Shown: positions 1 through 8,595 of the stretch, piece after piece
Position numbering within the stretch: the stretch's first letter is position 1
Layout: every line of letters begins with the position of its first letter
Source: Pedobacter paludis
Lineage (GTDB): Bacteria > Bacteroidota > Bacteroidia > Sphingobacteriales > Sphingobacteriaceae
Reading direction: 5' to 3'
Assembly: GCF_003173575.1 (NCBI RefSeq)
Contig: NZ_QGNY01000001.1
Span: 682,001 to 746,000, forward strand
Length of the DNA: 64,000 nt
Notes under the pieces: generated by a model
Database searches by the model: none
The model's input: only the letters and a program-made list of their open reading frames with translations
Told to the model about the DNA's origin: nothing
Made by a program: the position numbers and the translations under genes

Positions 1-1435
1 CATAACCAGCACCTGGTAAGTTATCGCTATAACGGTTACCATAATTAATTTTGGTAGAAAACTTTAATTTTTTAGTAATGTCGGTTGTGGTAGATAACGA
101 CGCTGTTGTACGCTCAATTCCTGTTTTAGGCACAATCCAGGTATTATTCTGGTTGGTTATCGAAACGCGAGCTGTAGTTGTTCCTATCTTTCCATCAAGA
201 CTTAATGAATTTGTTAGGTTTTCTCCCGTACTAAAAAAGTCTCTAATTTCATTTGTATAAGGTACCCAAGGCGTTCTTGTCTTACCTGTGGTTTGCGTTA
301 CAGGATCGTATTGAAAGAACATCTGTCCATCAAAGCGAGGTCCGTAGGCAGAACTTGTACCACTTGTACTTGCACCATCTGCTGAGGCACCATAAGAATA
401 GTATGAAGCTCCATCTAAACCTTGGCCATATTCGTATTGTAAATCTGGCCAGCGGTTAACTTCTTCAAAAGATCCGTTAGATGTGAATTTGATTCCGACT
501 TTCTTTCTTTTAGAATTTCCAGATTTTGTGGTGATCAAAATTGCACCATTAGCACCTCTTTGACCGTACAATGCAGCAGCACCCGGGCCTTTCAAAACGG
601 TTACACTTTCAATATCTTCTGGATTAATGTCATTTGTTGTGCTTCCATAATCCGCAGGCATGTTGTCGCTACCTGTTCCATAAACAGCATCCGATCCGTT
701 TGCAGTACGTCTACCTCCACTATTATTAATTACTACTCCATCAACCACAATCAAAGCTTCGTTATCGCCGGTTAGGTTGTTTTCTCCACGTAAAATAATC
801 TTAATTGATCCGGCAGGACCACTATTCGATCGAACTAAATTTAAACCGGCAACCTTTCCCGATAGTGCGTCGGTCCAGTTGGTAGAAACCGCATCTGTTA
901 ATTGTGTGCTATCAATTTTTGTTACTGCATAACCAAGTGCCTTTTCTTCTCTCTTAATGCCCAAAGCCGTAACAACTACCTCGTTTAATTGGCTATTAGA
1001 AGATCTAAGTCTGATGGTAACACCATTCTGATTTGCTGAAAATGCTCTTGTTACTGGTGTATAACCAACCATGTTAAAAGATATTGTTCCACCTTTTGCA
1101 ATAGAAACCGAGAAATCTCCATTTTCATTTGTAACACCTAATACACGTTTTGTATTATCACTAATCGTAGTTCCGATTAATGGTAATCCATCTTCATCAT
1201 CAAGTATTTTTCCCTTGATTATTACATTTTGTGCAGCAGGTTGCTGAGCCAAAACATCAGCAGCTAAATTTACCTGTAAGAAAATGCTAAGTATGAAGAT
1301 TTTGAAATAAAATGAAAGGGATGGCATCGTTAAAAACGATCTCTTCTCATCTTCCTGAGGATGCTTCGGGAGAGCATACCCAATGTTTGTTCCATGCCGA
1401 AGCACAGAAACTGTTTGAGTAAAAAGTTTGTTCAT
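1..1435 (-). CDS. SusC/RagA-like TonB-dependent outer-membrane receptor, N-terminal part (runs off the left edge)
   Basis: This is the N-terminal ~478 residues of an outer-membrane receptor that would import glycans or other large ligands with TonB energy, normally with a SusD lipoprotein partner (not in the window). Translating the minus strand gives a hydrophobic export signal ending in VLAQ, a carboxypeptidase-regulatory-like beta domain (GKILDDEDGLPLIGTTI), the SusC linker (VVVTALGIKREEKALGYAV) and a plug domain containing VVDGVVINN and the GAAALYGQRGANGAILITTK stretch. I see no STN domain, so it is probably not an anti-sigma-coupled transducer. The start is uncertain. ATG at 1435 gives a 36-residue polar extension before the hydrophobic core. 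An in-frame ATG at 1327 would put the signal peptide at the very N-terminus. The product class is very likely; the substrate is unknown. Confidence 0.9.
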   Translation of the reverse strand, partial: MNKLFTQTVSVLRHGTNIGYALPKHPQEDEKRSFLTMPSLSFYFKIFILSIFLQVNLAADVLAQQPAAQNVIIKGKILDDEDGLPLIGTTISDNTKRVLGVTNENGDFSVSIAKGGTISFNMVGYTPVTRAFSANQNGVTIRLRSSNSQLNEVVVTALGIKREEKALGYAVTKIDSTQLTDAVSTNWTDALSGKVAGLNLVRSNSGPAGSIKIILRGENNLTGDNEALIVVDGVVINNSGGRRTANGSDAVYGTGSDNMPADYGSTTNDINPEDIESVTVLKGPGAAALYGQRGANGAILITTKSGNSKRKKVGIKFTSNGSFEEVNRWPDLQYEYGQGLDGASYYSYGASADGASTSGTSSAYGPRFDGQMFFQYDPVTQTTGKTRTPWVPYTNEIRDFFSTGENLTNSLSLDGKIGTTTARVSITNQNNTWIVPKTGIERTTASLSTTTDITKKLKFSTKINYGNRYSDNLPGAGY

Positions 1436-1942
1436 ATTATATCCGGTTATTAGGTTTAAATAATTAGTAATTTTCGTTTATTTCGTCTTTCGGATTAGTG
1501 GCAAAGTAATGGGGTCAACATTAAATTTATATTAAGCCACTGTTAAAAAAGCGGAATGAACGCTCATAAAATTACGAATTGTTTGATTTACCATTTTTAA
1601 TGGTTTCGTTAATTAAAATTAGTAAAACAAATCGAAACTAAAAACAAATTACGGATTTCAAAAAAAATATTTTCTATTTCACAATTGCCAAAAATTATTT
1701 AATAGAATTCAACCTATACTAGATGTAAGTATTAAAATACAGAACAGGATTAAAAACCATCATTAAAGATATTTAAATGAAGATTTAAAAATTATGGAAA
1801 AAGAGAATCAAGTTTCAAAACAGATAGTAACATTTTTATTACTAAAAATATAATTAAACAAAATTTAAGTTTTTTAAACAAAATTAAACTTCACTCTGTA
1901 ACATTTTTGTGTATTGAAATATCGAAAGATAAAGAAACATGG
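1436..1942. other. AT-rich intergenic region, no gene seen
   Basis: About 500 bases separate the SusC-like receptor from the end of the hydroxylase gene; both genes read leftward. The stretch is very AT-rich, with many short A and T runs and stop codons in all frames. It must hold the receptor promoter. TTACTTTG at 1502-1509 on the minus strand is one base away from the Bacteroidota -7 box TANNTTTG, but I cannot pair it with a convincing -33 TTG. I see no terminator hairpin for the hydroxylase gene. Confidence 0.5.
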
Positions 1943-3166
1943 TTACCTTGTTTTTACTTGATATACCACATATTTCATGTAAATTTTACTTAAAGAAATT
2001 GTTCTCTCTAGAATAATTAGGCAGATAATCGGTATAATAGATAATTCTGTGTGATCAAATTTAAAAAAAACGAAAGCTAAAACTAAGATCAATCTAAAAC
2101 ATTCCAGGTAATAAATCCACCTCCTTTGCTCGAGTAAGGCACCAATATTAATAAGCGTTAGCAACGCAAAGCCAAGTATAAAAATACCATCGATAAGCTT
2201 AAAATAATTAAAGAAGAGTGTGGTTGTGGTTAGTAAGACTACGAGTAAAATTAGCTGCGTATTGGCATAGGTTTTAAATTTAAACTTAGCCGATTTTCTT
2301 TGCTCATTCTGAAAATAACGTTTCTCTAAAACGGGTCTAATGTTTTGATCCATCAATGCCGGACTACCAAATACTGCATTCCACTTACCCTTAAAGCCAT
2401 TTGCTTTTTTATAAGCCTCAGCTATCTCCAAGTAATAATGAAAATGTTGCCACAAGAAACTGTAACTTTTAATTGGATGCGTTAAACCATACTTAGGCGG
2501 TTCTTCTTCAGTTTGAAATGTACCAAAAATCTTATCCCAAAAAACAAAAACATCGCCATAATTTTTATCTAAATATTTATCATCTGATGCATGATGAACA
2601 CCATGAAGTGATGGTGTAATAAAAATATTCTCCAACCAGCCTAGCTTGCCTATTAATTGTGTATGGGTAAAAAATGAGTAAGCACCGTGAACCAGAAGAA
2701 TAGTAATGATCATATTTGGATGAAAACCTATTAAGGGAAGCAAACACCAGAACACATTTCTGAAAACTGCTTGAATAGTTGTTATTCTTGCGGCTGCAGA
2801 TAAATTAAACTCCTCACTTTGATGGTGCACAATATGCGCAGCCCATAAGAAATTAATTTCGTGCCCAAGCCGATGATACCAGTACCAAACCAAATCTGTG
2901 GCCAGTAGCAACAAGATCCATATATACCACCTATTCGGTATATCGAAAATGGAATAATTTTTATAAATCCAATTATAGAGTTGATAAAAACTTCCTGCGA
3001 TAAACAGGTTTAGCAACCGCTCTGCTATGCCGATGCTAAAATTTGCTACAGTACTTTCGTACTTAAAAACAGAAGCTTTTCTTTTTTGTTGAGCAATTTT
3101 AAACTCTATAAACACAAAAAGAAAAAAAGCTGGAATGGCAAAAGCAAGATAGTTTACGCTCGACAT
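1943..3166 (-). CDS. Sterol desaturase/fatty-acid-hydroxylase superfamily membrane protein, alkylglycerol-monooxygenase-like
   Basis: A 407-residue multi-spanning membrane protein with the histidine clusters of the non-haem di-iron hydroxylase superfamily: WYHRLGH, then HIVHHQSEEFNLS about 15 residues later, and HGVHHASDDKYLDKNYGD. The WAAHIVHHQSEEFNL pattern is closer to alkylglycerol monooxygenase (ether-lipid cleavage) than to sterol desaturases. The family would use O2 to hydroxylate a lipid in the membrane. The last ~110 residues add further hydrophobic helices beyond the catalytic core. The gene is divergent from the ROK kinase, with 160 bp between them. The superfamily call is firm; the lipid substrate is inference. 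Confidence 0.85.
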   Translation of the reverse strand: MSSVNYLAFAIPAFFLFVFIEFKIAQQKRKASVFKYESTVANFSIGIAERLLNLFIAGSFYQLYNWIYKNYSIFDIPNRWYIWILLLLATDLVWYWYHRLGHEINFLWAAHIVHHQSEEFNLSAAARITTIQAVFRNVFWCLLPLIGFHPNMIITILLVHGAYSFFTHTQLIGKLGWLENIFITPSLHGVHHASDDKYLDKNYGDVFVFWDKIFGTFQTEEEPPKYGLTHPIKSYSFLWQHFHYYLEIAEAYKKANGFKGKWNAVFGSPALMDQNIRPVLEKRYFQNEQRKSAKFKFKTYANTQLILLVVLLTTTTLFFNYFKLIDGIFILGFALLTLINIGALLEQRRWIYYLECFRLILVLAFVFFKFDHTELSIIPIICLIILERTISLSKIYMKYVVYQVKTR

Positions 3167-3326
3167 AAATAATATATTTCAAGTTTCAGAAACCACAAAC
3201 ATAAGAATAAACTACTAAATACATAGATTTAATAGTTTATTATTTTAAATTAGTTCATTTTCTATTCGTTTAATCTTTTTTGTTTTGATTAATTTGTAAA
3301 AATCAGTTTGACAAAAAAACAAAGCA

Positions 3327-4085
3327 ATGGCTACAAAAAAAAAAGCTACCAATTCCAACATTCTATCAATCGATATAGGCGGTACGAGCATTAAAACAGT
3401 TCTTTTAGATGAAAATGGAAATATGCTTACCGAATATCTAAAAAGCAAAACTCCTGCAGAAGCTACTCCAAAAGATATACTAACAGGCATAGTTGACCTA
3501 ATTAAACCCTTTCCGCTTACTTACGATCGTGTTTCAATTGGCTTTCCTGGCTATGTAAAAAATGGAATTGTTAAAACCGCTCCCAATTTGGCTAAAAATA
3601 AATGGGAAGATGTTGATTTGGCACAGCGTGTTGCAAATGCTTTAAATAAATCGGTACGCTTGGTTAACGATGCAGATCAACAAGGGCTAGGCGTTGTTGA
3701 AGGCAAAGGCTTTGAAATCGTTTTTACTGTTGGCACCGGCTTCGGAACGGCTTTGCTTTTTGATGGAGAACTTCTTCCACATTTGGAATTGGCGCATTTT
3801 CCTATAAACAAGGAAGAGGATTACGATGATTACATTGGGAACAAAGCCTTTGAGAAAATTGGTACTGAAAGATGGAATAAGCGATTGAGAAAAGTTATCG
3901 AGATTTATAAAACGGTTTTTAATTACGATACATTATATATAGGCGGAGGCAATTCGAAACAAATCGATTTTAAACTCGACGATAATATAAAGCTTGTTAC
4001 CAATAGAGATGGAATTAAGGGAGGCGCCAAGCTTTGGAAACTTGCTGACAAGTATAATATTTTTACGGTTGAGCCTAAATCGTAA
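3327..4085 (+). CDS. ppgK: ROK-family sugar kinase, probable polyphosphate glucokinase
   Basis: A 252-residue ROK kinase. The N-terminal phosphate loop is SIDIGGTSIKTVLLDENG, followed by the catalytic-region NDADQQGLG, VFTVGTGFGTALLFDGELL and a C-terminal IGGGNSK. The short length, the sequence GTGFGTALLFDGELLPHLEL and the absence of the zinc-binding CxCGxxGC motif of ordinary ROK glucokinases and repressors match the polyphosphate-glucose phosphotransferase subgroup. It would make glucose-6-phosphate from glucose using polyphosphate and/or ATP. It lies just upstream of gnd, zwf and pgl, which would consume its product, and 5 kb from ppk and ppx. Use of polyphosphate rather than ATP is inferred from resemblance, not seen directly. 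Confidence 0.72.
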   Translation: MATKKKATNSNILSIDIGGTSIKTVLLDENGNMLTEYLKSKTPAEATPKDILTGIVDLIKPFPLTYDRVSIGFPGYVKNGIVKTAPNLAKNKWEDVDLAQRVANALNKSVRLVNDADQQGLGVVEGKGFEIVFTVGTGFGTALLFDGELLPHLELAHFPINKEEDYDDYIGNKAFEKIGTERWNKRLRKVIEIYKTVFNYDTLYIGGGNSKQIDFKLDDNIKLVTNRDGIKGGAKLWKLADKYNIFTVEPKS

Positions 4086-4142
4086 AACACTTTTTATTAC
4101 AATCATTTAACATCATAATCTGCAATATTAATTTGTAAACCC

Positions 4143-4150
4143 TAATTTTG
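4143..4150 (+). promoter_or_regulatory. Candidate -7 promoter element for gnd
   Basis: TAATTTTG is an exact match to the Bacteroidota TANNTTTG box, 22 bases before the gnd start. The expected -33 position, 19 bases upstream, reads TGC rather than TTG. If real, it gives gnd-zwf a promoter separate from the kinase gene. Confidence 0.5.
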
Positions 4151-4172
4151 GGTGCATAATAAAAAATAAAAA

Positions 4173-5588
4173 ATGGCAAATAGCGATTCAAAACAATATA
4201 AATTGGGAATGATTGGTTTAGGTACAATGGGCCGAAACCTATTACTAAATATGGCTGATAAGGGCTTTTCTGTAACTGGCTACGATAAAGACCATAAGAT
4301 GATTGCCAAACTTGAAGAAGAAGGTAAAGATCATCAGCTAGAAGGCTTTGATGATATTCAAAACTTTATCAATCATTTATCTACTCCACGTACATTGATT
4401 TTATTAGTTCCAGCCGGTCCCATTGTTGATAGCGTTATTGCAGAATTAAAACCTCTTTTAAGTAAGGGCGATATTATAATTGATAGCGGTAATTCACATT
4501 TTACAGATACAAACCGCCGTGTAGATGAACTGGAAAAAGATGGACTACATTTCTTCGGAATGGGTATTTCTGGTGGCGAAGAAGGTGCCCGTTTTGGTCC
4601 TAGCATGATGCCGGGTGGTGATAAACAAGCTTATAATGTTGTAAAAGATATTTTTGAAGCCGTTTCTGCAAAGGTTGGTACCGATCCTTGTGTAACGTAT
4701 ATTGGCCCTGGCGCATCTGGCCACTTTGTTAAAATGGTGCATAATGGCATCGAATACGCTATTATGGAATTGATTGCCGAGGTTTATGGCATTCTTAAAA
4801 ATGGCCTTGGCTATAGCAATGAAGAAATATACCAGGTATTTAAAAAATGGAACGAAGGTAGACTTCAATCTTTCCTTTTAGAAATTACGGCCGAAATATT
4901 TTTGTTTAAAGATACAGAAACCAAAAACGATCTGCTTGATCAGATTAAAGATGAAGCACGCTCTAAAGGAACTGGAAAATGGACTTCAGAAGTTTCTATG
5001 GAACTTCAGTTGCCTATCCCAACCATTAATGAAGCCGTTTCAAACAGAGATCTATCTAAATTTAAAGCTTTAAGGGTATCGTTAGAAAATGCTTTTGGCA
5101 AAAAAGATACAAAAATTGATGTAAGCATTGATGAGTTGGAAAATGCATTCTATTTTTCTATGATCAGTGCGTATGCTCAAGGCATGCATTTATTGGTGCA
5201 GGCTTCAAAAGAATATGAATATAATTTACAATTGCAGGAAATCGCGAAAATTTGGCGAGGTGGCTGTATTATTAGAGCTAAGTTTTTAGAAGACATTTAT
5301 CAGGCTTATGATAAAAATAATTCTTTAGAGCACTTATTTGGTGATGCAGGTATTCAGGAAATTATTAAAGGTACACTAACCGGCACACGTAAAACAGTTT
5401 CAGCTTGCGTAAATGCGGGTGTTGGAATTCCGGCTTTTGCTTCTACCCTTACCTATTTCGATACAATTACAACAGGTAGAATGCCTTCAAACTTAATTCA
5501 GGCGCAAAGAGATTTCTTTGGTGCACATACTTTCGAACGCATTGATCAAGATGGCGTTTTCCATGCAGATTGGAACAAACTATCTTAA
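4173..5588 (+). CDS. gnd: 6-phosphogluconate dehydrogenase (decarboxylating)
   Basis: This enzyme oxidises 6-phosphogluconate to ribulose-5-phosphate with release of CO2 and NAD(P)H, the third step of the oxidative pentose phosphate pathway. At 471 residues it has the usual length of the long bacterial/eukaryotic type. Visible motifs are the Rossmann loop IGLGTMGRNLLLNMADKG near residues 14-31, the substrate-binding SGGEEGARFGPSMMPGG, GHFVKMVHNGIEY with the catalytic Lys, and a C-terminal RDFFGAHTFER. It is followed after 28 bases by zwf, so the pathway genes are in reverse metabolic order in a probable operon with pgl. Confidence 0.97.
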   Translation: MANSDSKQYKLGMIGLGTMGRNLLLNMADKGFSVTGYDKDHKMIAKLEEEGKDHQLEGFDDIQNFINHLSTPRTLILLVPAGPIVDSVIAELKPLLSKGDIIIDSGNSHFTDTNRRVDELEKDGLHFFGMGISGGEEGARFGPSMMPGGDKQAYNVVKDIFEAVSAKVGTDPCVTYIGPGASGHFVKMVHNGIEYAIMELIAEVYGILKNGLGYSNEEIYQVFKKWNEGRLQSFLLEITAEIFLFKDTETKNDLLDQIKDEARSKGTGKWTSEVSMELQLPIPTINEAVSNRDLSKFKALRVSLENAFGKKDTKIDVSIDELENAFYFSMISAYAQGMHLLVQASKEYEYNLQLQEIAKIWRGGCIIRAKFLEDIYQAYDKNNSLEHLFGDAGIQEIIKGTLTGTRKTVSACVNAGVGIPAFASTLTYFDTITTGRMPSNLIQAQRDFFGAHTFERIDQDGVFHADWNKLS

Positions 5589-5616
5589 AAAATTTGACAC
5601 ACGAATCCAAAATAAA

Positions 5617-7131
5617 ATGAAAACCAAAACCGCGTTAAACCCCACAATATTTGTAATATTTGGTGGTACAGGTGATTTAAACAAAAGAAAATTAGCTCCT
5701 GCATTGTACAATCTTTTTATTGAAGGTTATATGCCAGATAATTTTGCAATTATTGGTACAGGCAGAACAGAATTTACAGACGACAGTTATAATAAAGCAT
5801 TAGAAGATGCTGTTAATGAGTTTTCTCGTACAGGAAAAGTGAAGAAAGATAAATGGGATAAATTTGGAAGCACCATTAGCTATTGCCCAACAGATTTTGC
5901 TCAACCTAAAACTTTTGAAAACTTAAAGGCAAGCGTTGAAAAATATCAGAAGGAATATGGTCCAGAAACTCAGGTTATTTTCTATTTGGCTGTAGCACCA
6001 AACTTTTTCCCGATTATAGCAGAATGTCTGCAAAAATATAAGCTTACTCAAGATGAAGATAACAGCAGAATTGTAATCGAAAAACCTTTTGGTCATGATT
6101 TAGATTCGGCTAAAGAATTAAATAAATTATTAAGCAACATATTTACCGAAAAACAGATCTACCGAATCGATCATTATTTAGGTAAGGAAACGGTGCAGAA
6201 TATGATGGCCTTCCGTTTTGCAAATGCACTTTTTGAACCGTTATGGAATAGGTCTTACATTGATCATGTTCAGATTTCGGTTACAGAACAATTGGGTGTT
6301 GCAGATCGTGGCGGCTATTACGAAGGTGCCGGAGCTTTAAGAGATATGATCCAGAATCACCTTTTGCAATTGCTTTGTTTAATCGGAATGGAAGCTCCAA
6401 TTAATTTCGATGCAGATGAGATTAGAAACCGTAAGGTTGAGGTTTTAAAAGCAATGCGTCCTTTTTCTGCAGAAGATATTCGTTTCCATACCGTTCGTGG
6501 CCAATATAGTAAAGGCTGGGTGGAAGGAAAAGAAGTTCCAGGCTACCGTCAGGAAAAAGGTGTAGATCCACATTCTAATACAGAAACTTTTGCAGCCGTT
6601 AAATTCCATATTGATAACTGGAGATGGCAGGGAATTCCGTTCTATCTAAGAACAGGAAAACGTTTAAACCAAACTTCATCTTTAATTACGATTCAGTTTA
6701 GAGATGTTCCGCATCAAATTTTCTCATCTGGTGTAACCGAAAACTGGCAACAAAACAGATTGGTAATCAGCATCCAGCCGGAAATGAGCATTCGCATGCA
6801 GGTTCAGGCCAAAAGACCTGGGTTAGATATGGTTTTAAATCCGGTTGATATGGTTTTTGACTATAAAGGAACTTACGACAGCGATACCCCTGAAGCTTAC
6901 GAAACCTTATTGCTTGATGCGATGATGGGCGATCAGACCTTGTTTATGCGTGGCGATCAGGTTGAAGCAGCCTGGGAATTGGTTATGCCAATTTTAAATA
7001 CTTGGGAAAGCAAAAAATCAATTAATTTCCCTAATTATCCTGCTGATAGCTGGGGACCTGAGGAGGCCGAGGCATTAATTGCAAGAGATGGCTTCCATTG
7101 GTTTAATTTACCTTTGAAGAATAAAGAATAA
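5617..7131 (+). CDS. zwf: Glucose-6-phosphate 1-dehydrogenase
   Basis: It oxidises glucose-6-phosphate to 6-phosphogluconolactone with NADP+ (or NAD+), the entry step of the pentose phosphate pathway. The 504-residue product carries the nucleotide-binding FGGTGDLNKRK at the N-terminus and the substrate/catalytic RIDHYLGKE at residues 183-191. The reading frame is open further upstream to an ATG at 5518, but that start lies inside gnd in another frame and would add 33 residues before the conserved beginning; ATG at 5617 fits the family. The neighbours gnd and pgl support the assignment fully. Confidence 0.97.
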   Translation: MKTKTALNPTIFVIFGGTGDLNKRKLAPALYNLFIEGYMPDNFAIIGTGRTEFTDDSYNKALEDAVNEFSRTGKVKKDKWDKFGSTISYCPTDFAQPKTFENLKASVEKYQKEYGPETQVIFYLAVAPNFFPIIAECLQKYKLTQDEDNSRIVIEKPFGHDLDSAKELNKLLSNIFTEKQIYRIDHYLGKETVQNMMAFRFANALFEPLWNRSYIDHVQISVTEQLGVADRGGYYEGAGALRDMIQNHLLQLLCLIGMEAPINFDADEIRNRKVEVLKAMRPFSAEDIRFHTVRGQYSKGWVEGKEVPGYRQEKGVDPHSNTETFAAVKFHIDNWRWQGIPFYLRTGKRLNQTSSLITIQFRDVPHQIFSSGVTENWQQNRLVISIQPEMSIRMQVQAKRPGLDMVLNPVDMVFDYKGTYDSDTPEAYETLLLDAMMGDQTLFMRGDQVEAAWELVMPILNTWESKKSINFPNYPADSWGPEEAEALIARDGFHWFNLPLKNKE

Positions 7132-7140
7132 TACTTAACT

Positions 7141-7223
7141 CGTCATTGCGAGGCAGGAAGCAATCTTTAATGCGTTATATAAATAGCGGCTGTTGTAAGG
7201 TTGCTTTGTACCTCGCAATGGCG
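7141..7223. repeat. Interspersed palindromic repeat, family A copy 1
   Basis: An imperfect inverted repeat between zwf and pgl. The left arm begins CGTCATTGCGAGGC and the right arm ends CCTCGCAATGGCG, with GAAGCAATCT and AAGGTTGCTTTG inside. Related copies lie at 25922, 26919, 33842 and 38013. As RNA it would form a long hairpin in the middle of the operon, which could affect processing or expression of pgl. Confidence 0.85.
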
Positions 7224-7236
7224 TTACCCATAAAAA

Positions 7237-7962
7237 ATGAATCTACTCATATACAAAACACCAGAAGAATTAAACCAGGATTTAGCAGACTATATTATTA
7301 AGATTGCTGAAGTTTCTATAGAGGAAAATGATCGATTCAATTTCGTTCTTACTGGAGGCAGTTCTCCAAAAGCACTTTACAAATTACTTTCTACCGAGTG
7401 CAAGCATAGAATTGATTGGGAAAAAGTGTATTTCTTTTTCGGCGATGAACGCAATGTTCCAGCTGATGATGAAAATTATAACGGTTTAATGGCGAAAAAA
7501 ACGCTTTTCGATGAACTTGGAACTGCTGCAGATCATATTTTTTATATTAATACGACCCTAGCCCCAGAAAAAGCGGCAATAGAATATAAAAAAGCATTAG
7601 ATAAACACTTCAACGGAAGTGATATCGTTTTTGATTTTATCCTTTTGGGTATGGGCGATGATGCACACACAGCTTCAATTTTCCCTCACACTACTTTAGT
7701 AAAAGATGAAGAAGCAACGGTTTCATCTGTATTTGTTGAAAAATTGAATACTTACCGAATTAGTTTAACTGCTCCGTTAATTAATAAAGCAGAAAATGTG
7801 GCTTTTTTAGTTTTTGGTGATAACAAAGCTGAAGCCATTAAACATGTAATCGGCGATGAGGTAAAAGATTTCGACACCTACCCTTCGCAGTTGATTGATC
7901 CAATTGATGGAAAATTGACTTGGTTTGTTGATGAAGCCGCAACCAAATTATTGGAAGCATAA
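7237..7962 (+). CDS. pgl: 6-phosphogluconolactonase (SOL/NagB type)
   Basis: It hydrolyses 6-phosphogluconolactone, linking zwf to gnd. The 241-residue protein has the NagB/RpiA-like fold markers FVLTGGSSPKALYKLL near residues 35-50, FFGDERNVPADDENYN, and LLGMGDDAHTASIFPH, which contains the catalytic-site Asp-His region. The length is typical of the SOL family. It sits 105 bases after zwf, with a palindromic repeat in the gap, and 35 bases before a DUF5655-like gene. Confidence 0.95.
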   Translation: MNLLIYKTPEELNQDLADYIIKIAEVSIEENDRFNFVLTGGSSPKALYKLLSTECKHRIDWEKVYFFFGDERNVPADDENYNGLMAKKTLFDELGTAADHIFYINTTLAPEKAAIEYKKALDKHFNGSDIVFDFILLGMGDDAHTASIFPHTTLVKDEEATVSSVFVEKLNTYRISLTAPLINKAENVAFLVFGDNKAEAIKHVIGDEVKDFDTYPSQLIDPIDGKLTWFVDEAATKLLEA

Positions 7963-7997
7963 TTTCTAACAATCAATTATGATAATCAATTAATATC

Positions 7998-8360
7998 ATG
8001 AATGATAAAAGATTAAAAGATTTTTTAGATGGAAAAACGGAATATACCTTAGGTTTATTCCGTTTTTTTGTTAATGCGCTGGAGCAGTTCGGGACAGTAA
8101 ATCTCATTCCATTAAAATCGATGATTGCAGTAGAGGGAAAACATAAATTCGCATACCTTACACAATTAGGCAAGAATTTTATCCATATAGTTATTCCATT
8201 TTCAAAGCCTTTCACCGATAATTTATGTTTCACCAAGATTGCTCAAGTTCCCGGAACATCGCAGTACAATCACCATTTACGAATTTATCAGGAAGACGAT
8301 TTTAATGATGAGGTTAAATCTTTTTTAAGAATGGCACATGATGGAGAGGATGTTGATTAG
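7998..8360 (+). CDS. Small protein resembling DUF5655
   Basis: A 120-residue soluble protein with no signal peptide or membrane segment. The pattern FLDGKTEYTLGLFRFFVNAL, then a beta-rich centre (SMIAVEGKHKFAYLTQLGKN) and a charged C-terminus (FLRMAHDGEDVD), resembles the DUF5655 family of uncharacterised proteins. Nothing in the sequence shows a catalytic site. It follows pgl by 35 bases and may be co-transcribed with the pentose phosphate genes, but a metabolic role would be a guess. The family assignment is moderate. Confidence 0.6.
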   Translation: MNDKRLKDFLDGKTEYTLGLFRFFVNALEQFGTVNLIPLKSMIAVEGKHKFAYLTQLGKNFIHIVIPFSKPFTDNLCFTKIAQVPGTSQYNHHLRIYQEDDFNDEVKSFLRMAHDGEDVD

Positions 8361-8423
8361 GTGATTTTCCGATTCGTGGACACATGAACCAAGGCTTACA
8401 TTTTGGATAGTTATCGCAAAAAG

Positions 8424-8533
8424 AACACCCCGCCTTGCAGGCACCCCTCTAAAAGAGGGGAATTTTCCCTCAAAGTTTTTTAGGCAATTTGTAATTCCCA
8501 TCTCCCAGAGGGGTGGTCGTAGACCGGGGTGTT
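8424..8533. repeat. Interspersed palindromic repeat, family B
   Basis: The outer arms AACACCCCG and CGGGGTGTT are perfect 9-base complements. Inside lie ACCCCTCTAAAAGAGGGG (itself a hairpin) and CCCAGAGGGGTGG. The element fills most of the 235-bp gap between the convergent DUF5655-like gene and ppx, and on either strand could act as a strong bidirectional hairpin. I recall similar CCCCTC/GAGGGG elements in intergenic regions of other Bacteroidota. Confidence 0.75.
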
Positions 8534-8595
8534 ATTTGAATTACATTAATTAAAAAAACCAACGCCATGATACGTGTCTCCACGGATCATCAATT

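Noticed and set aside
3245..3490. An 81-codon minus-strand ORF between the hydroxylase and kinase genes
   Set aside because: More than half of it is antisense to the ROK kinase, and it has no recognisable content.
5518..5616. An upstream ATG for zwf inside gnd
   Set aside because: It would add 33 residues with no match to the family, and the ATG at 5617 starts the conserved region.
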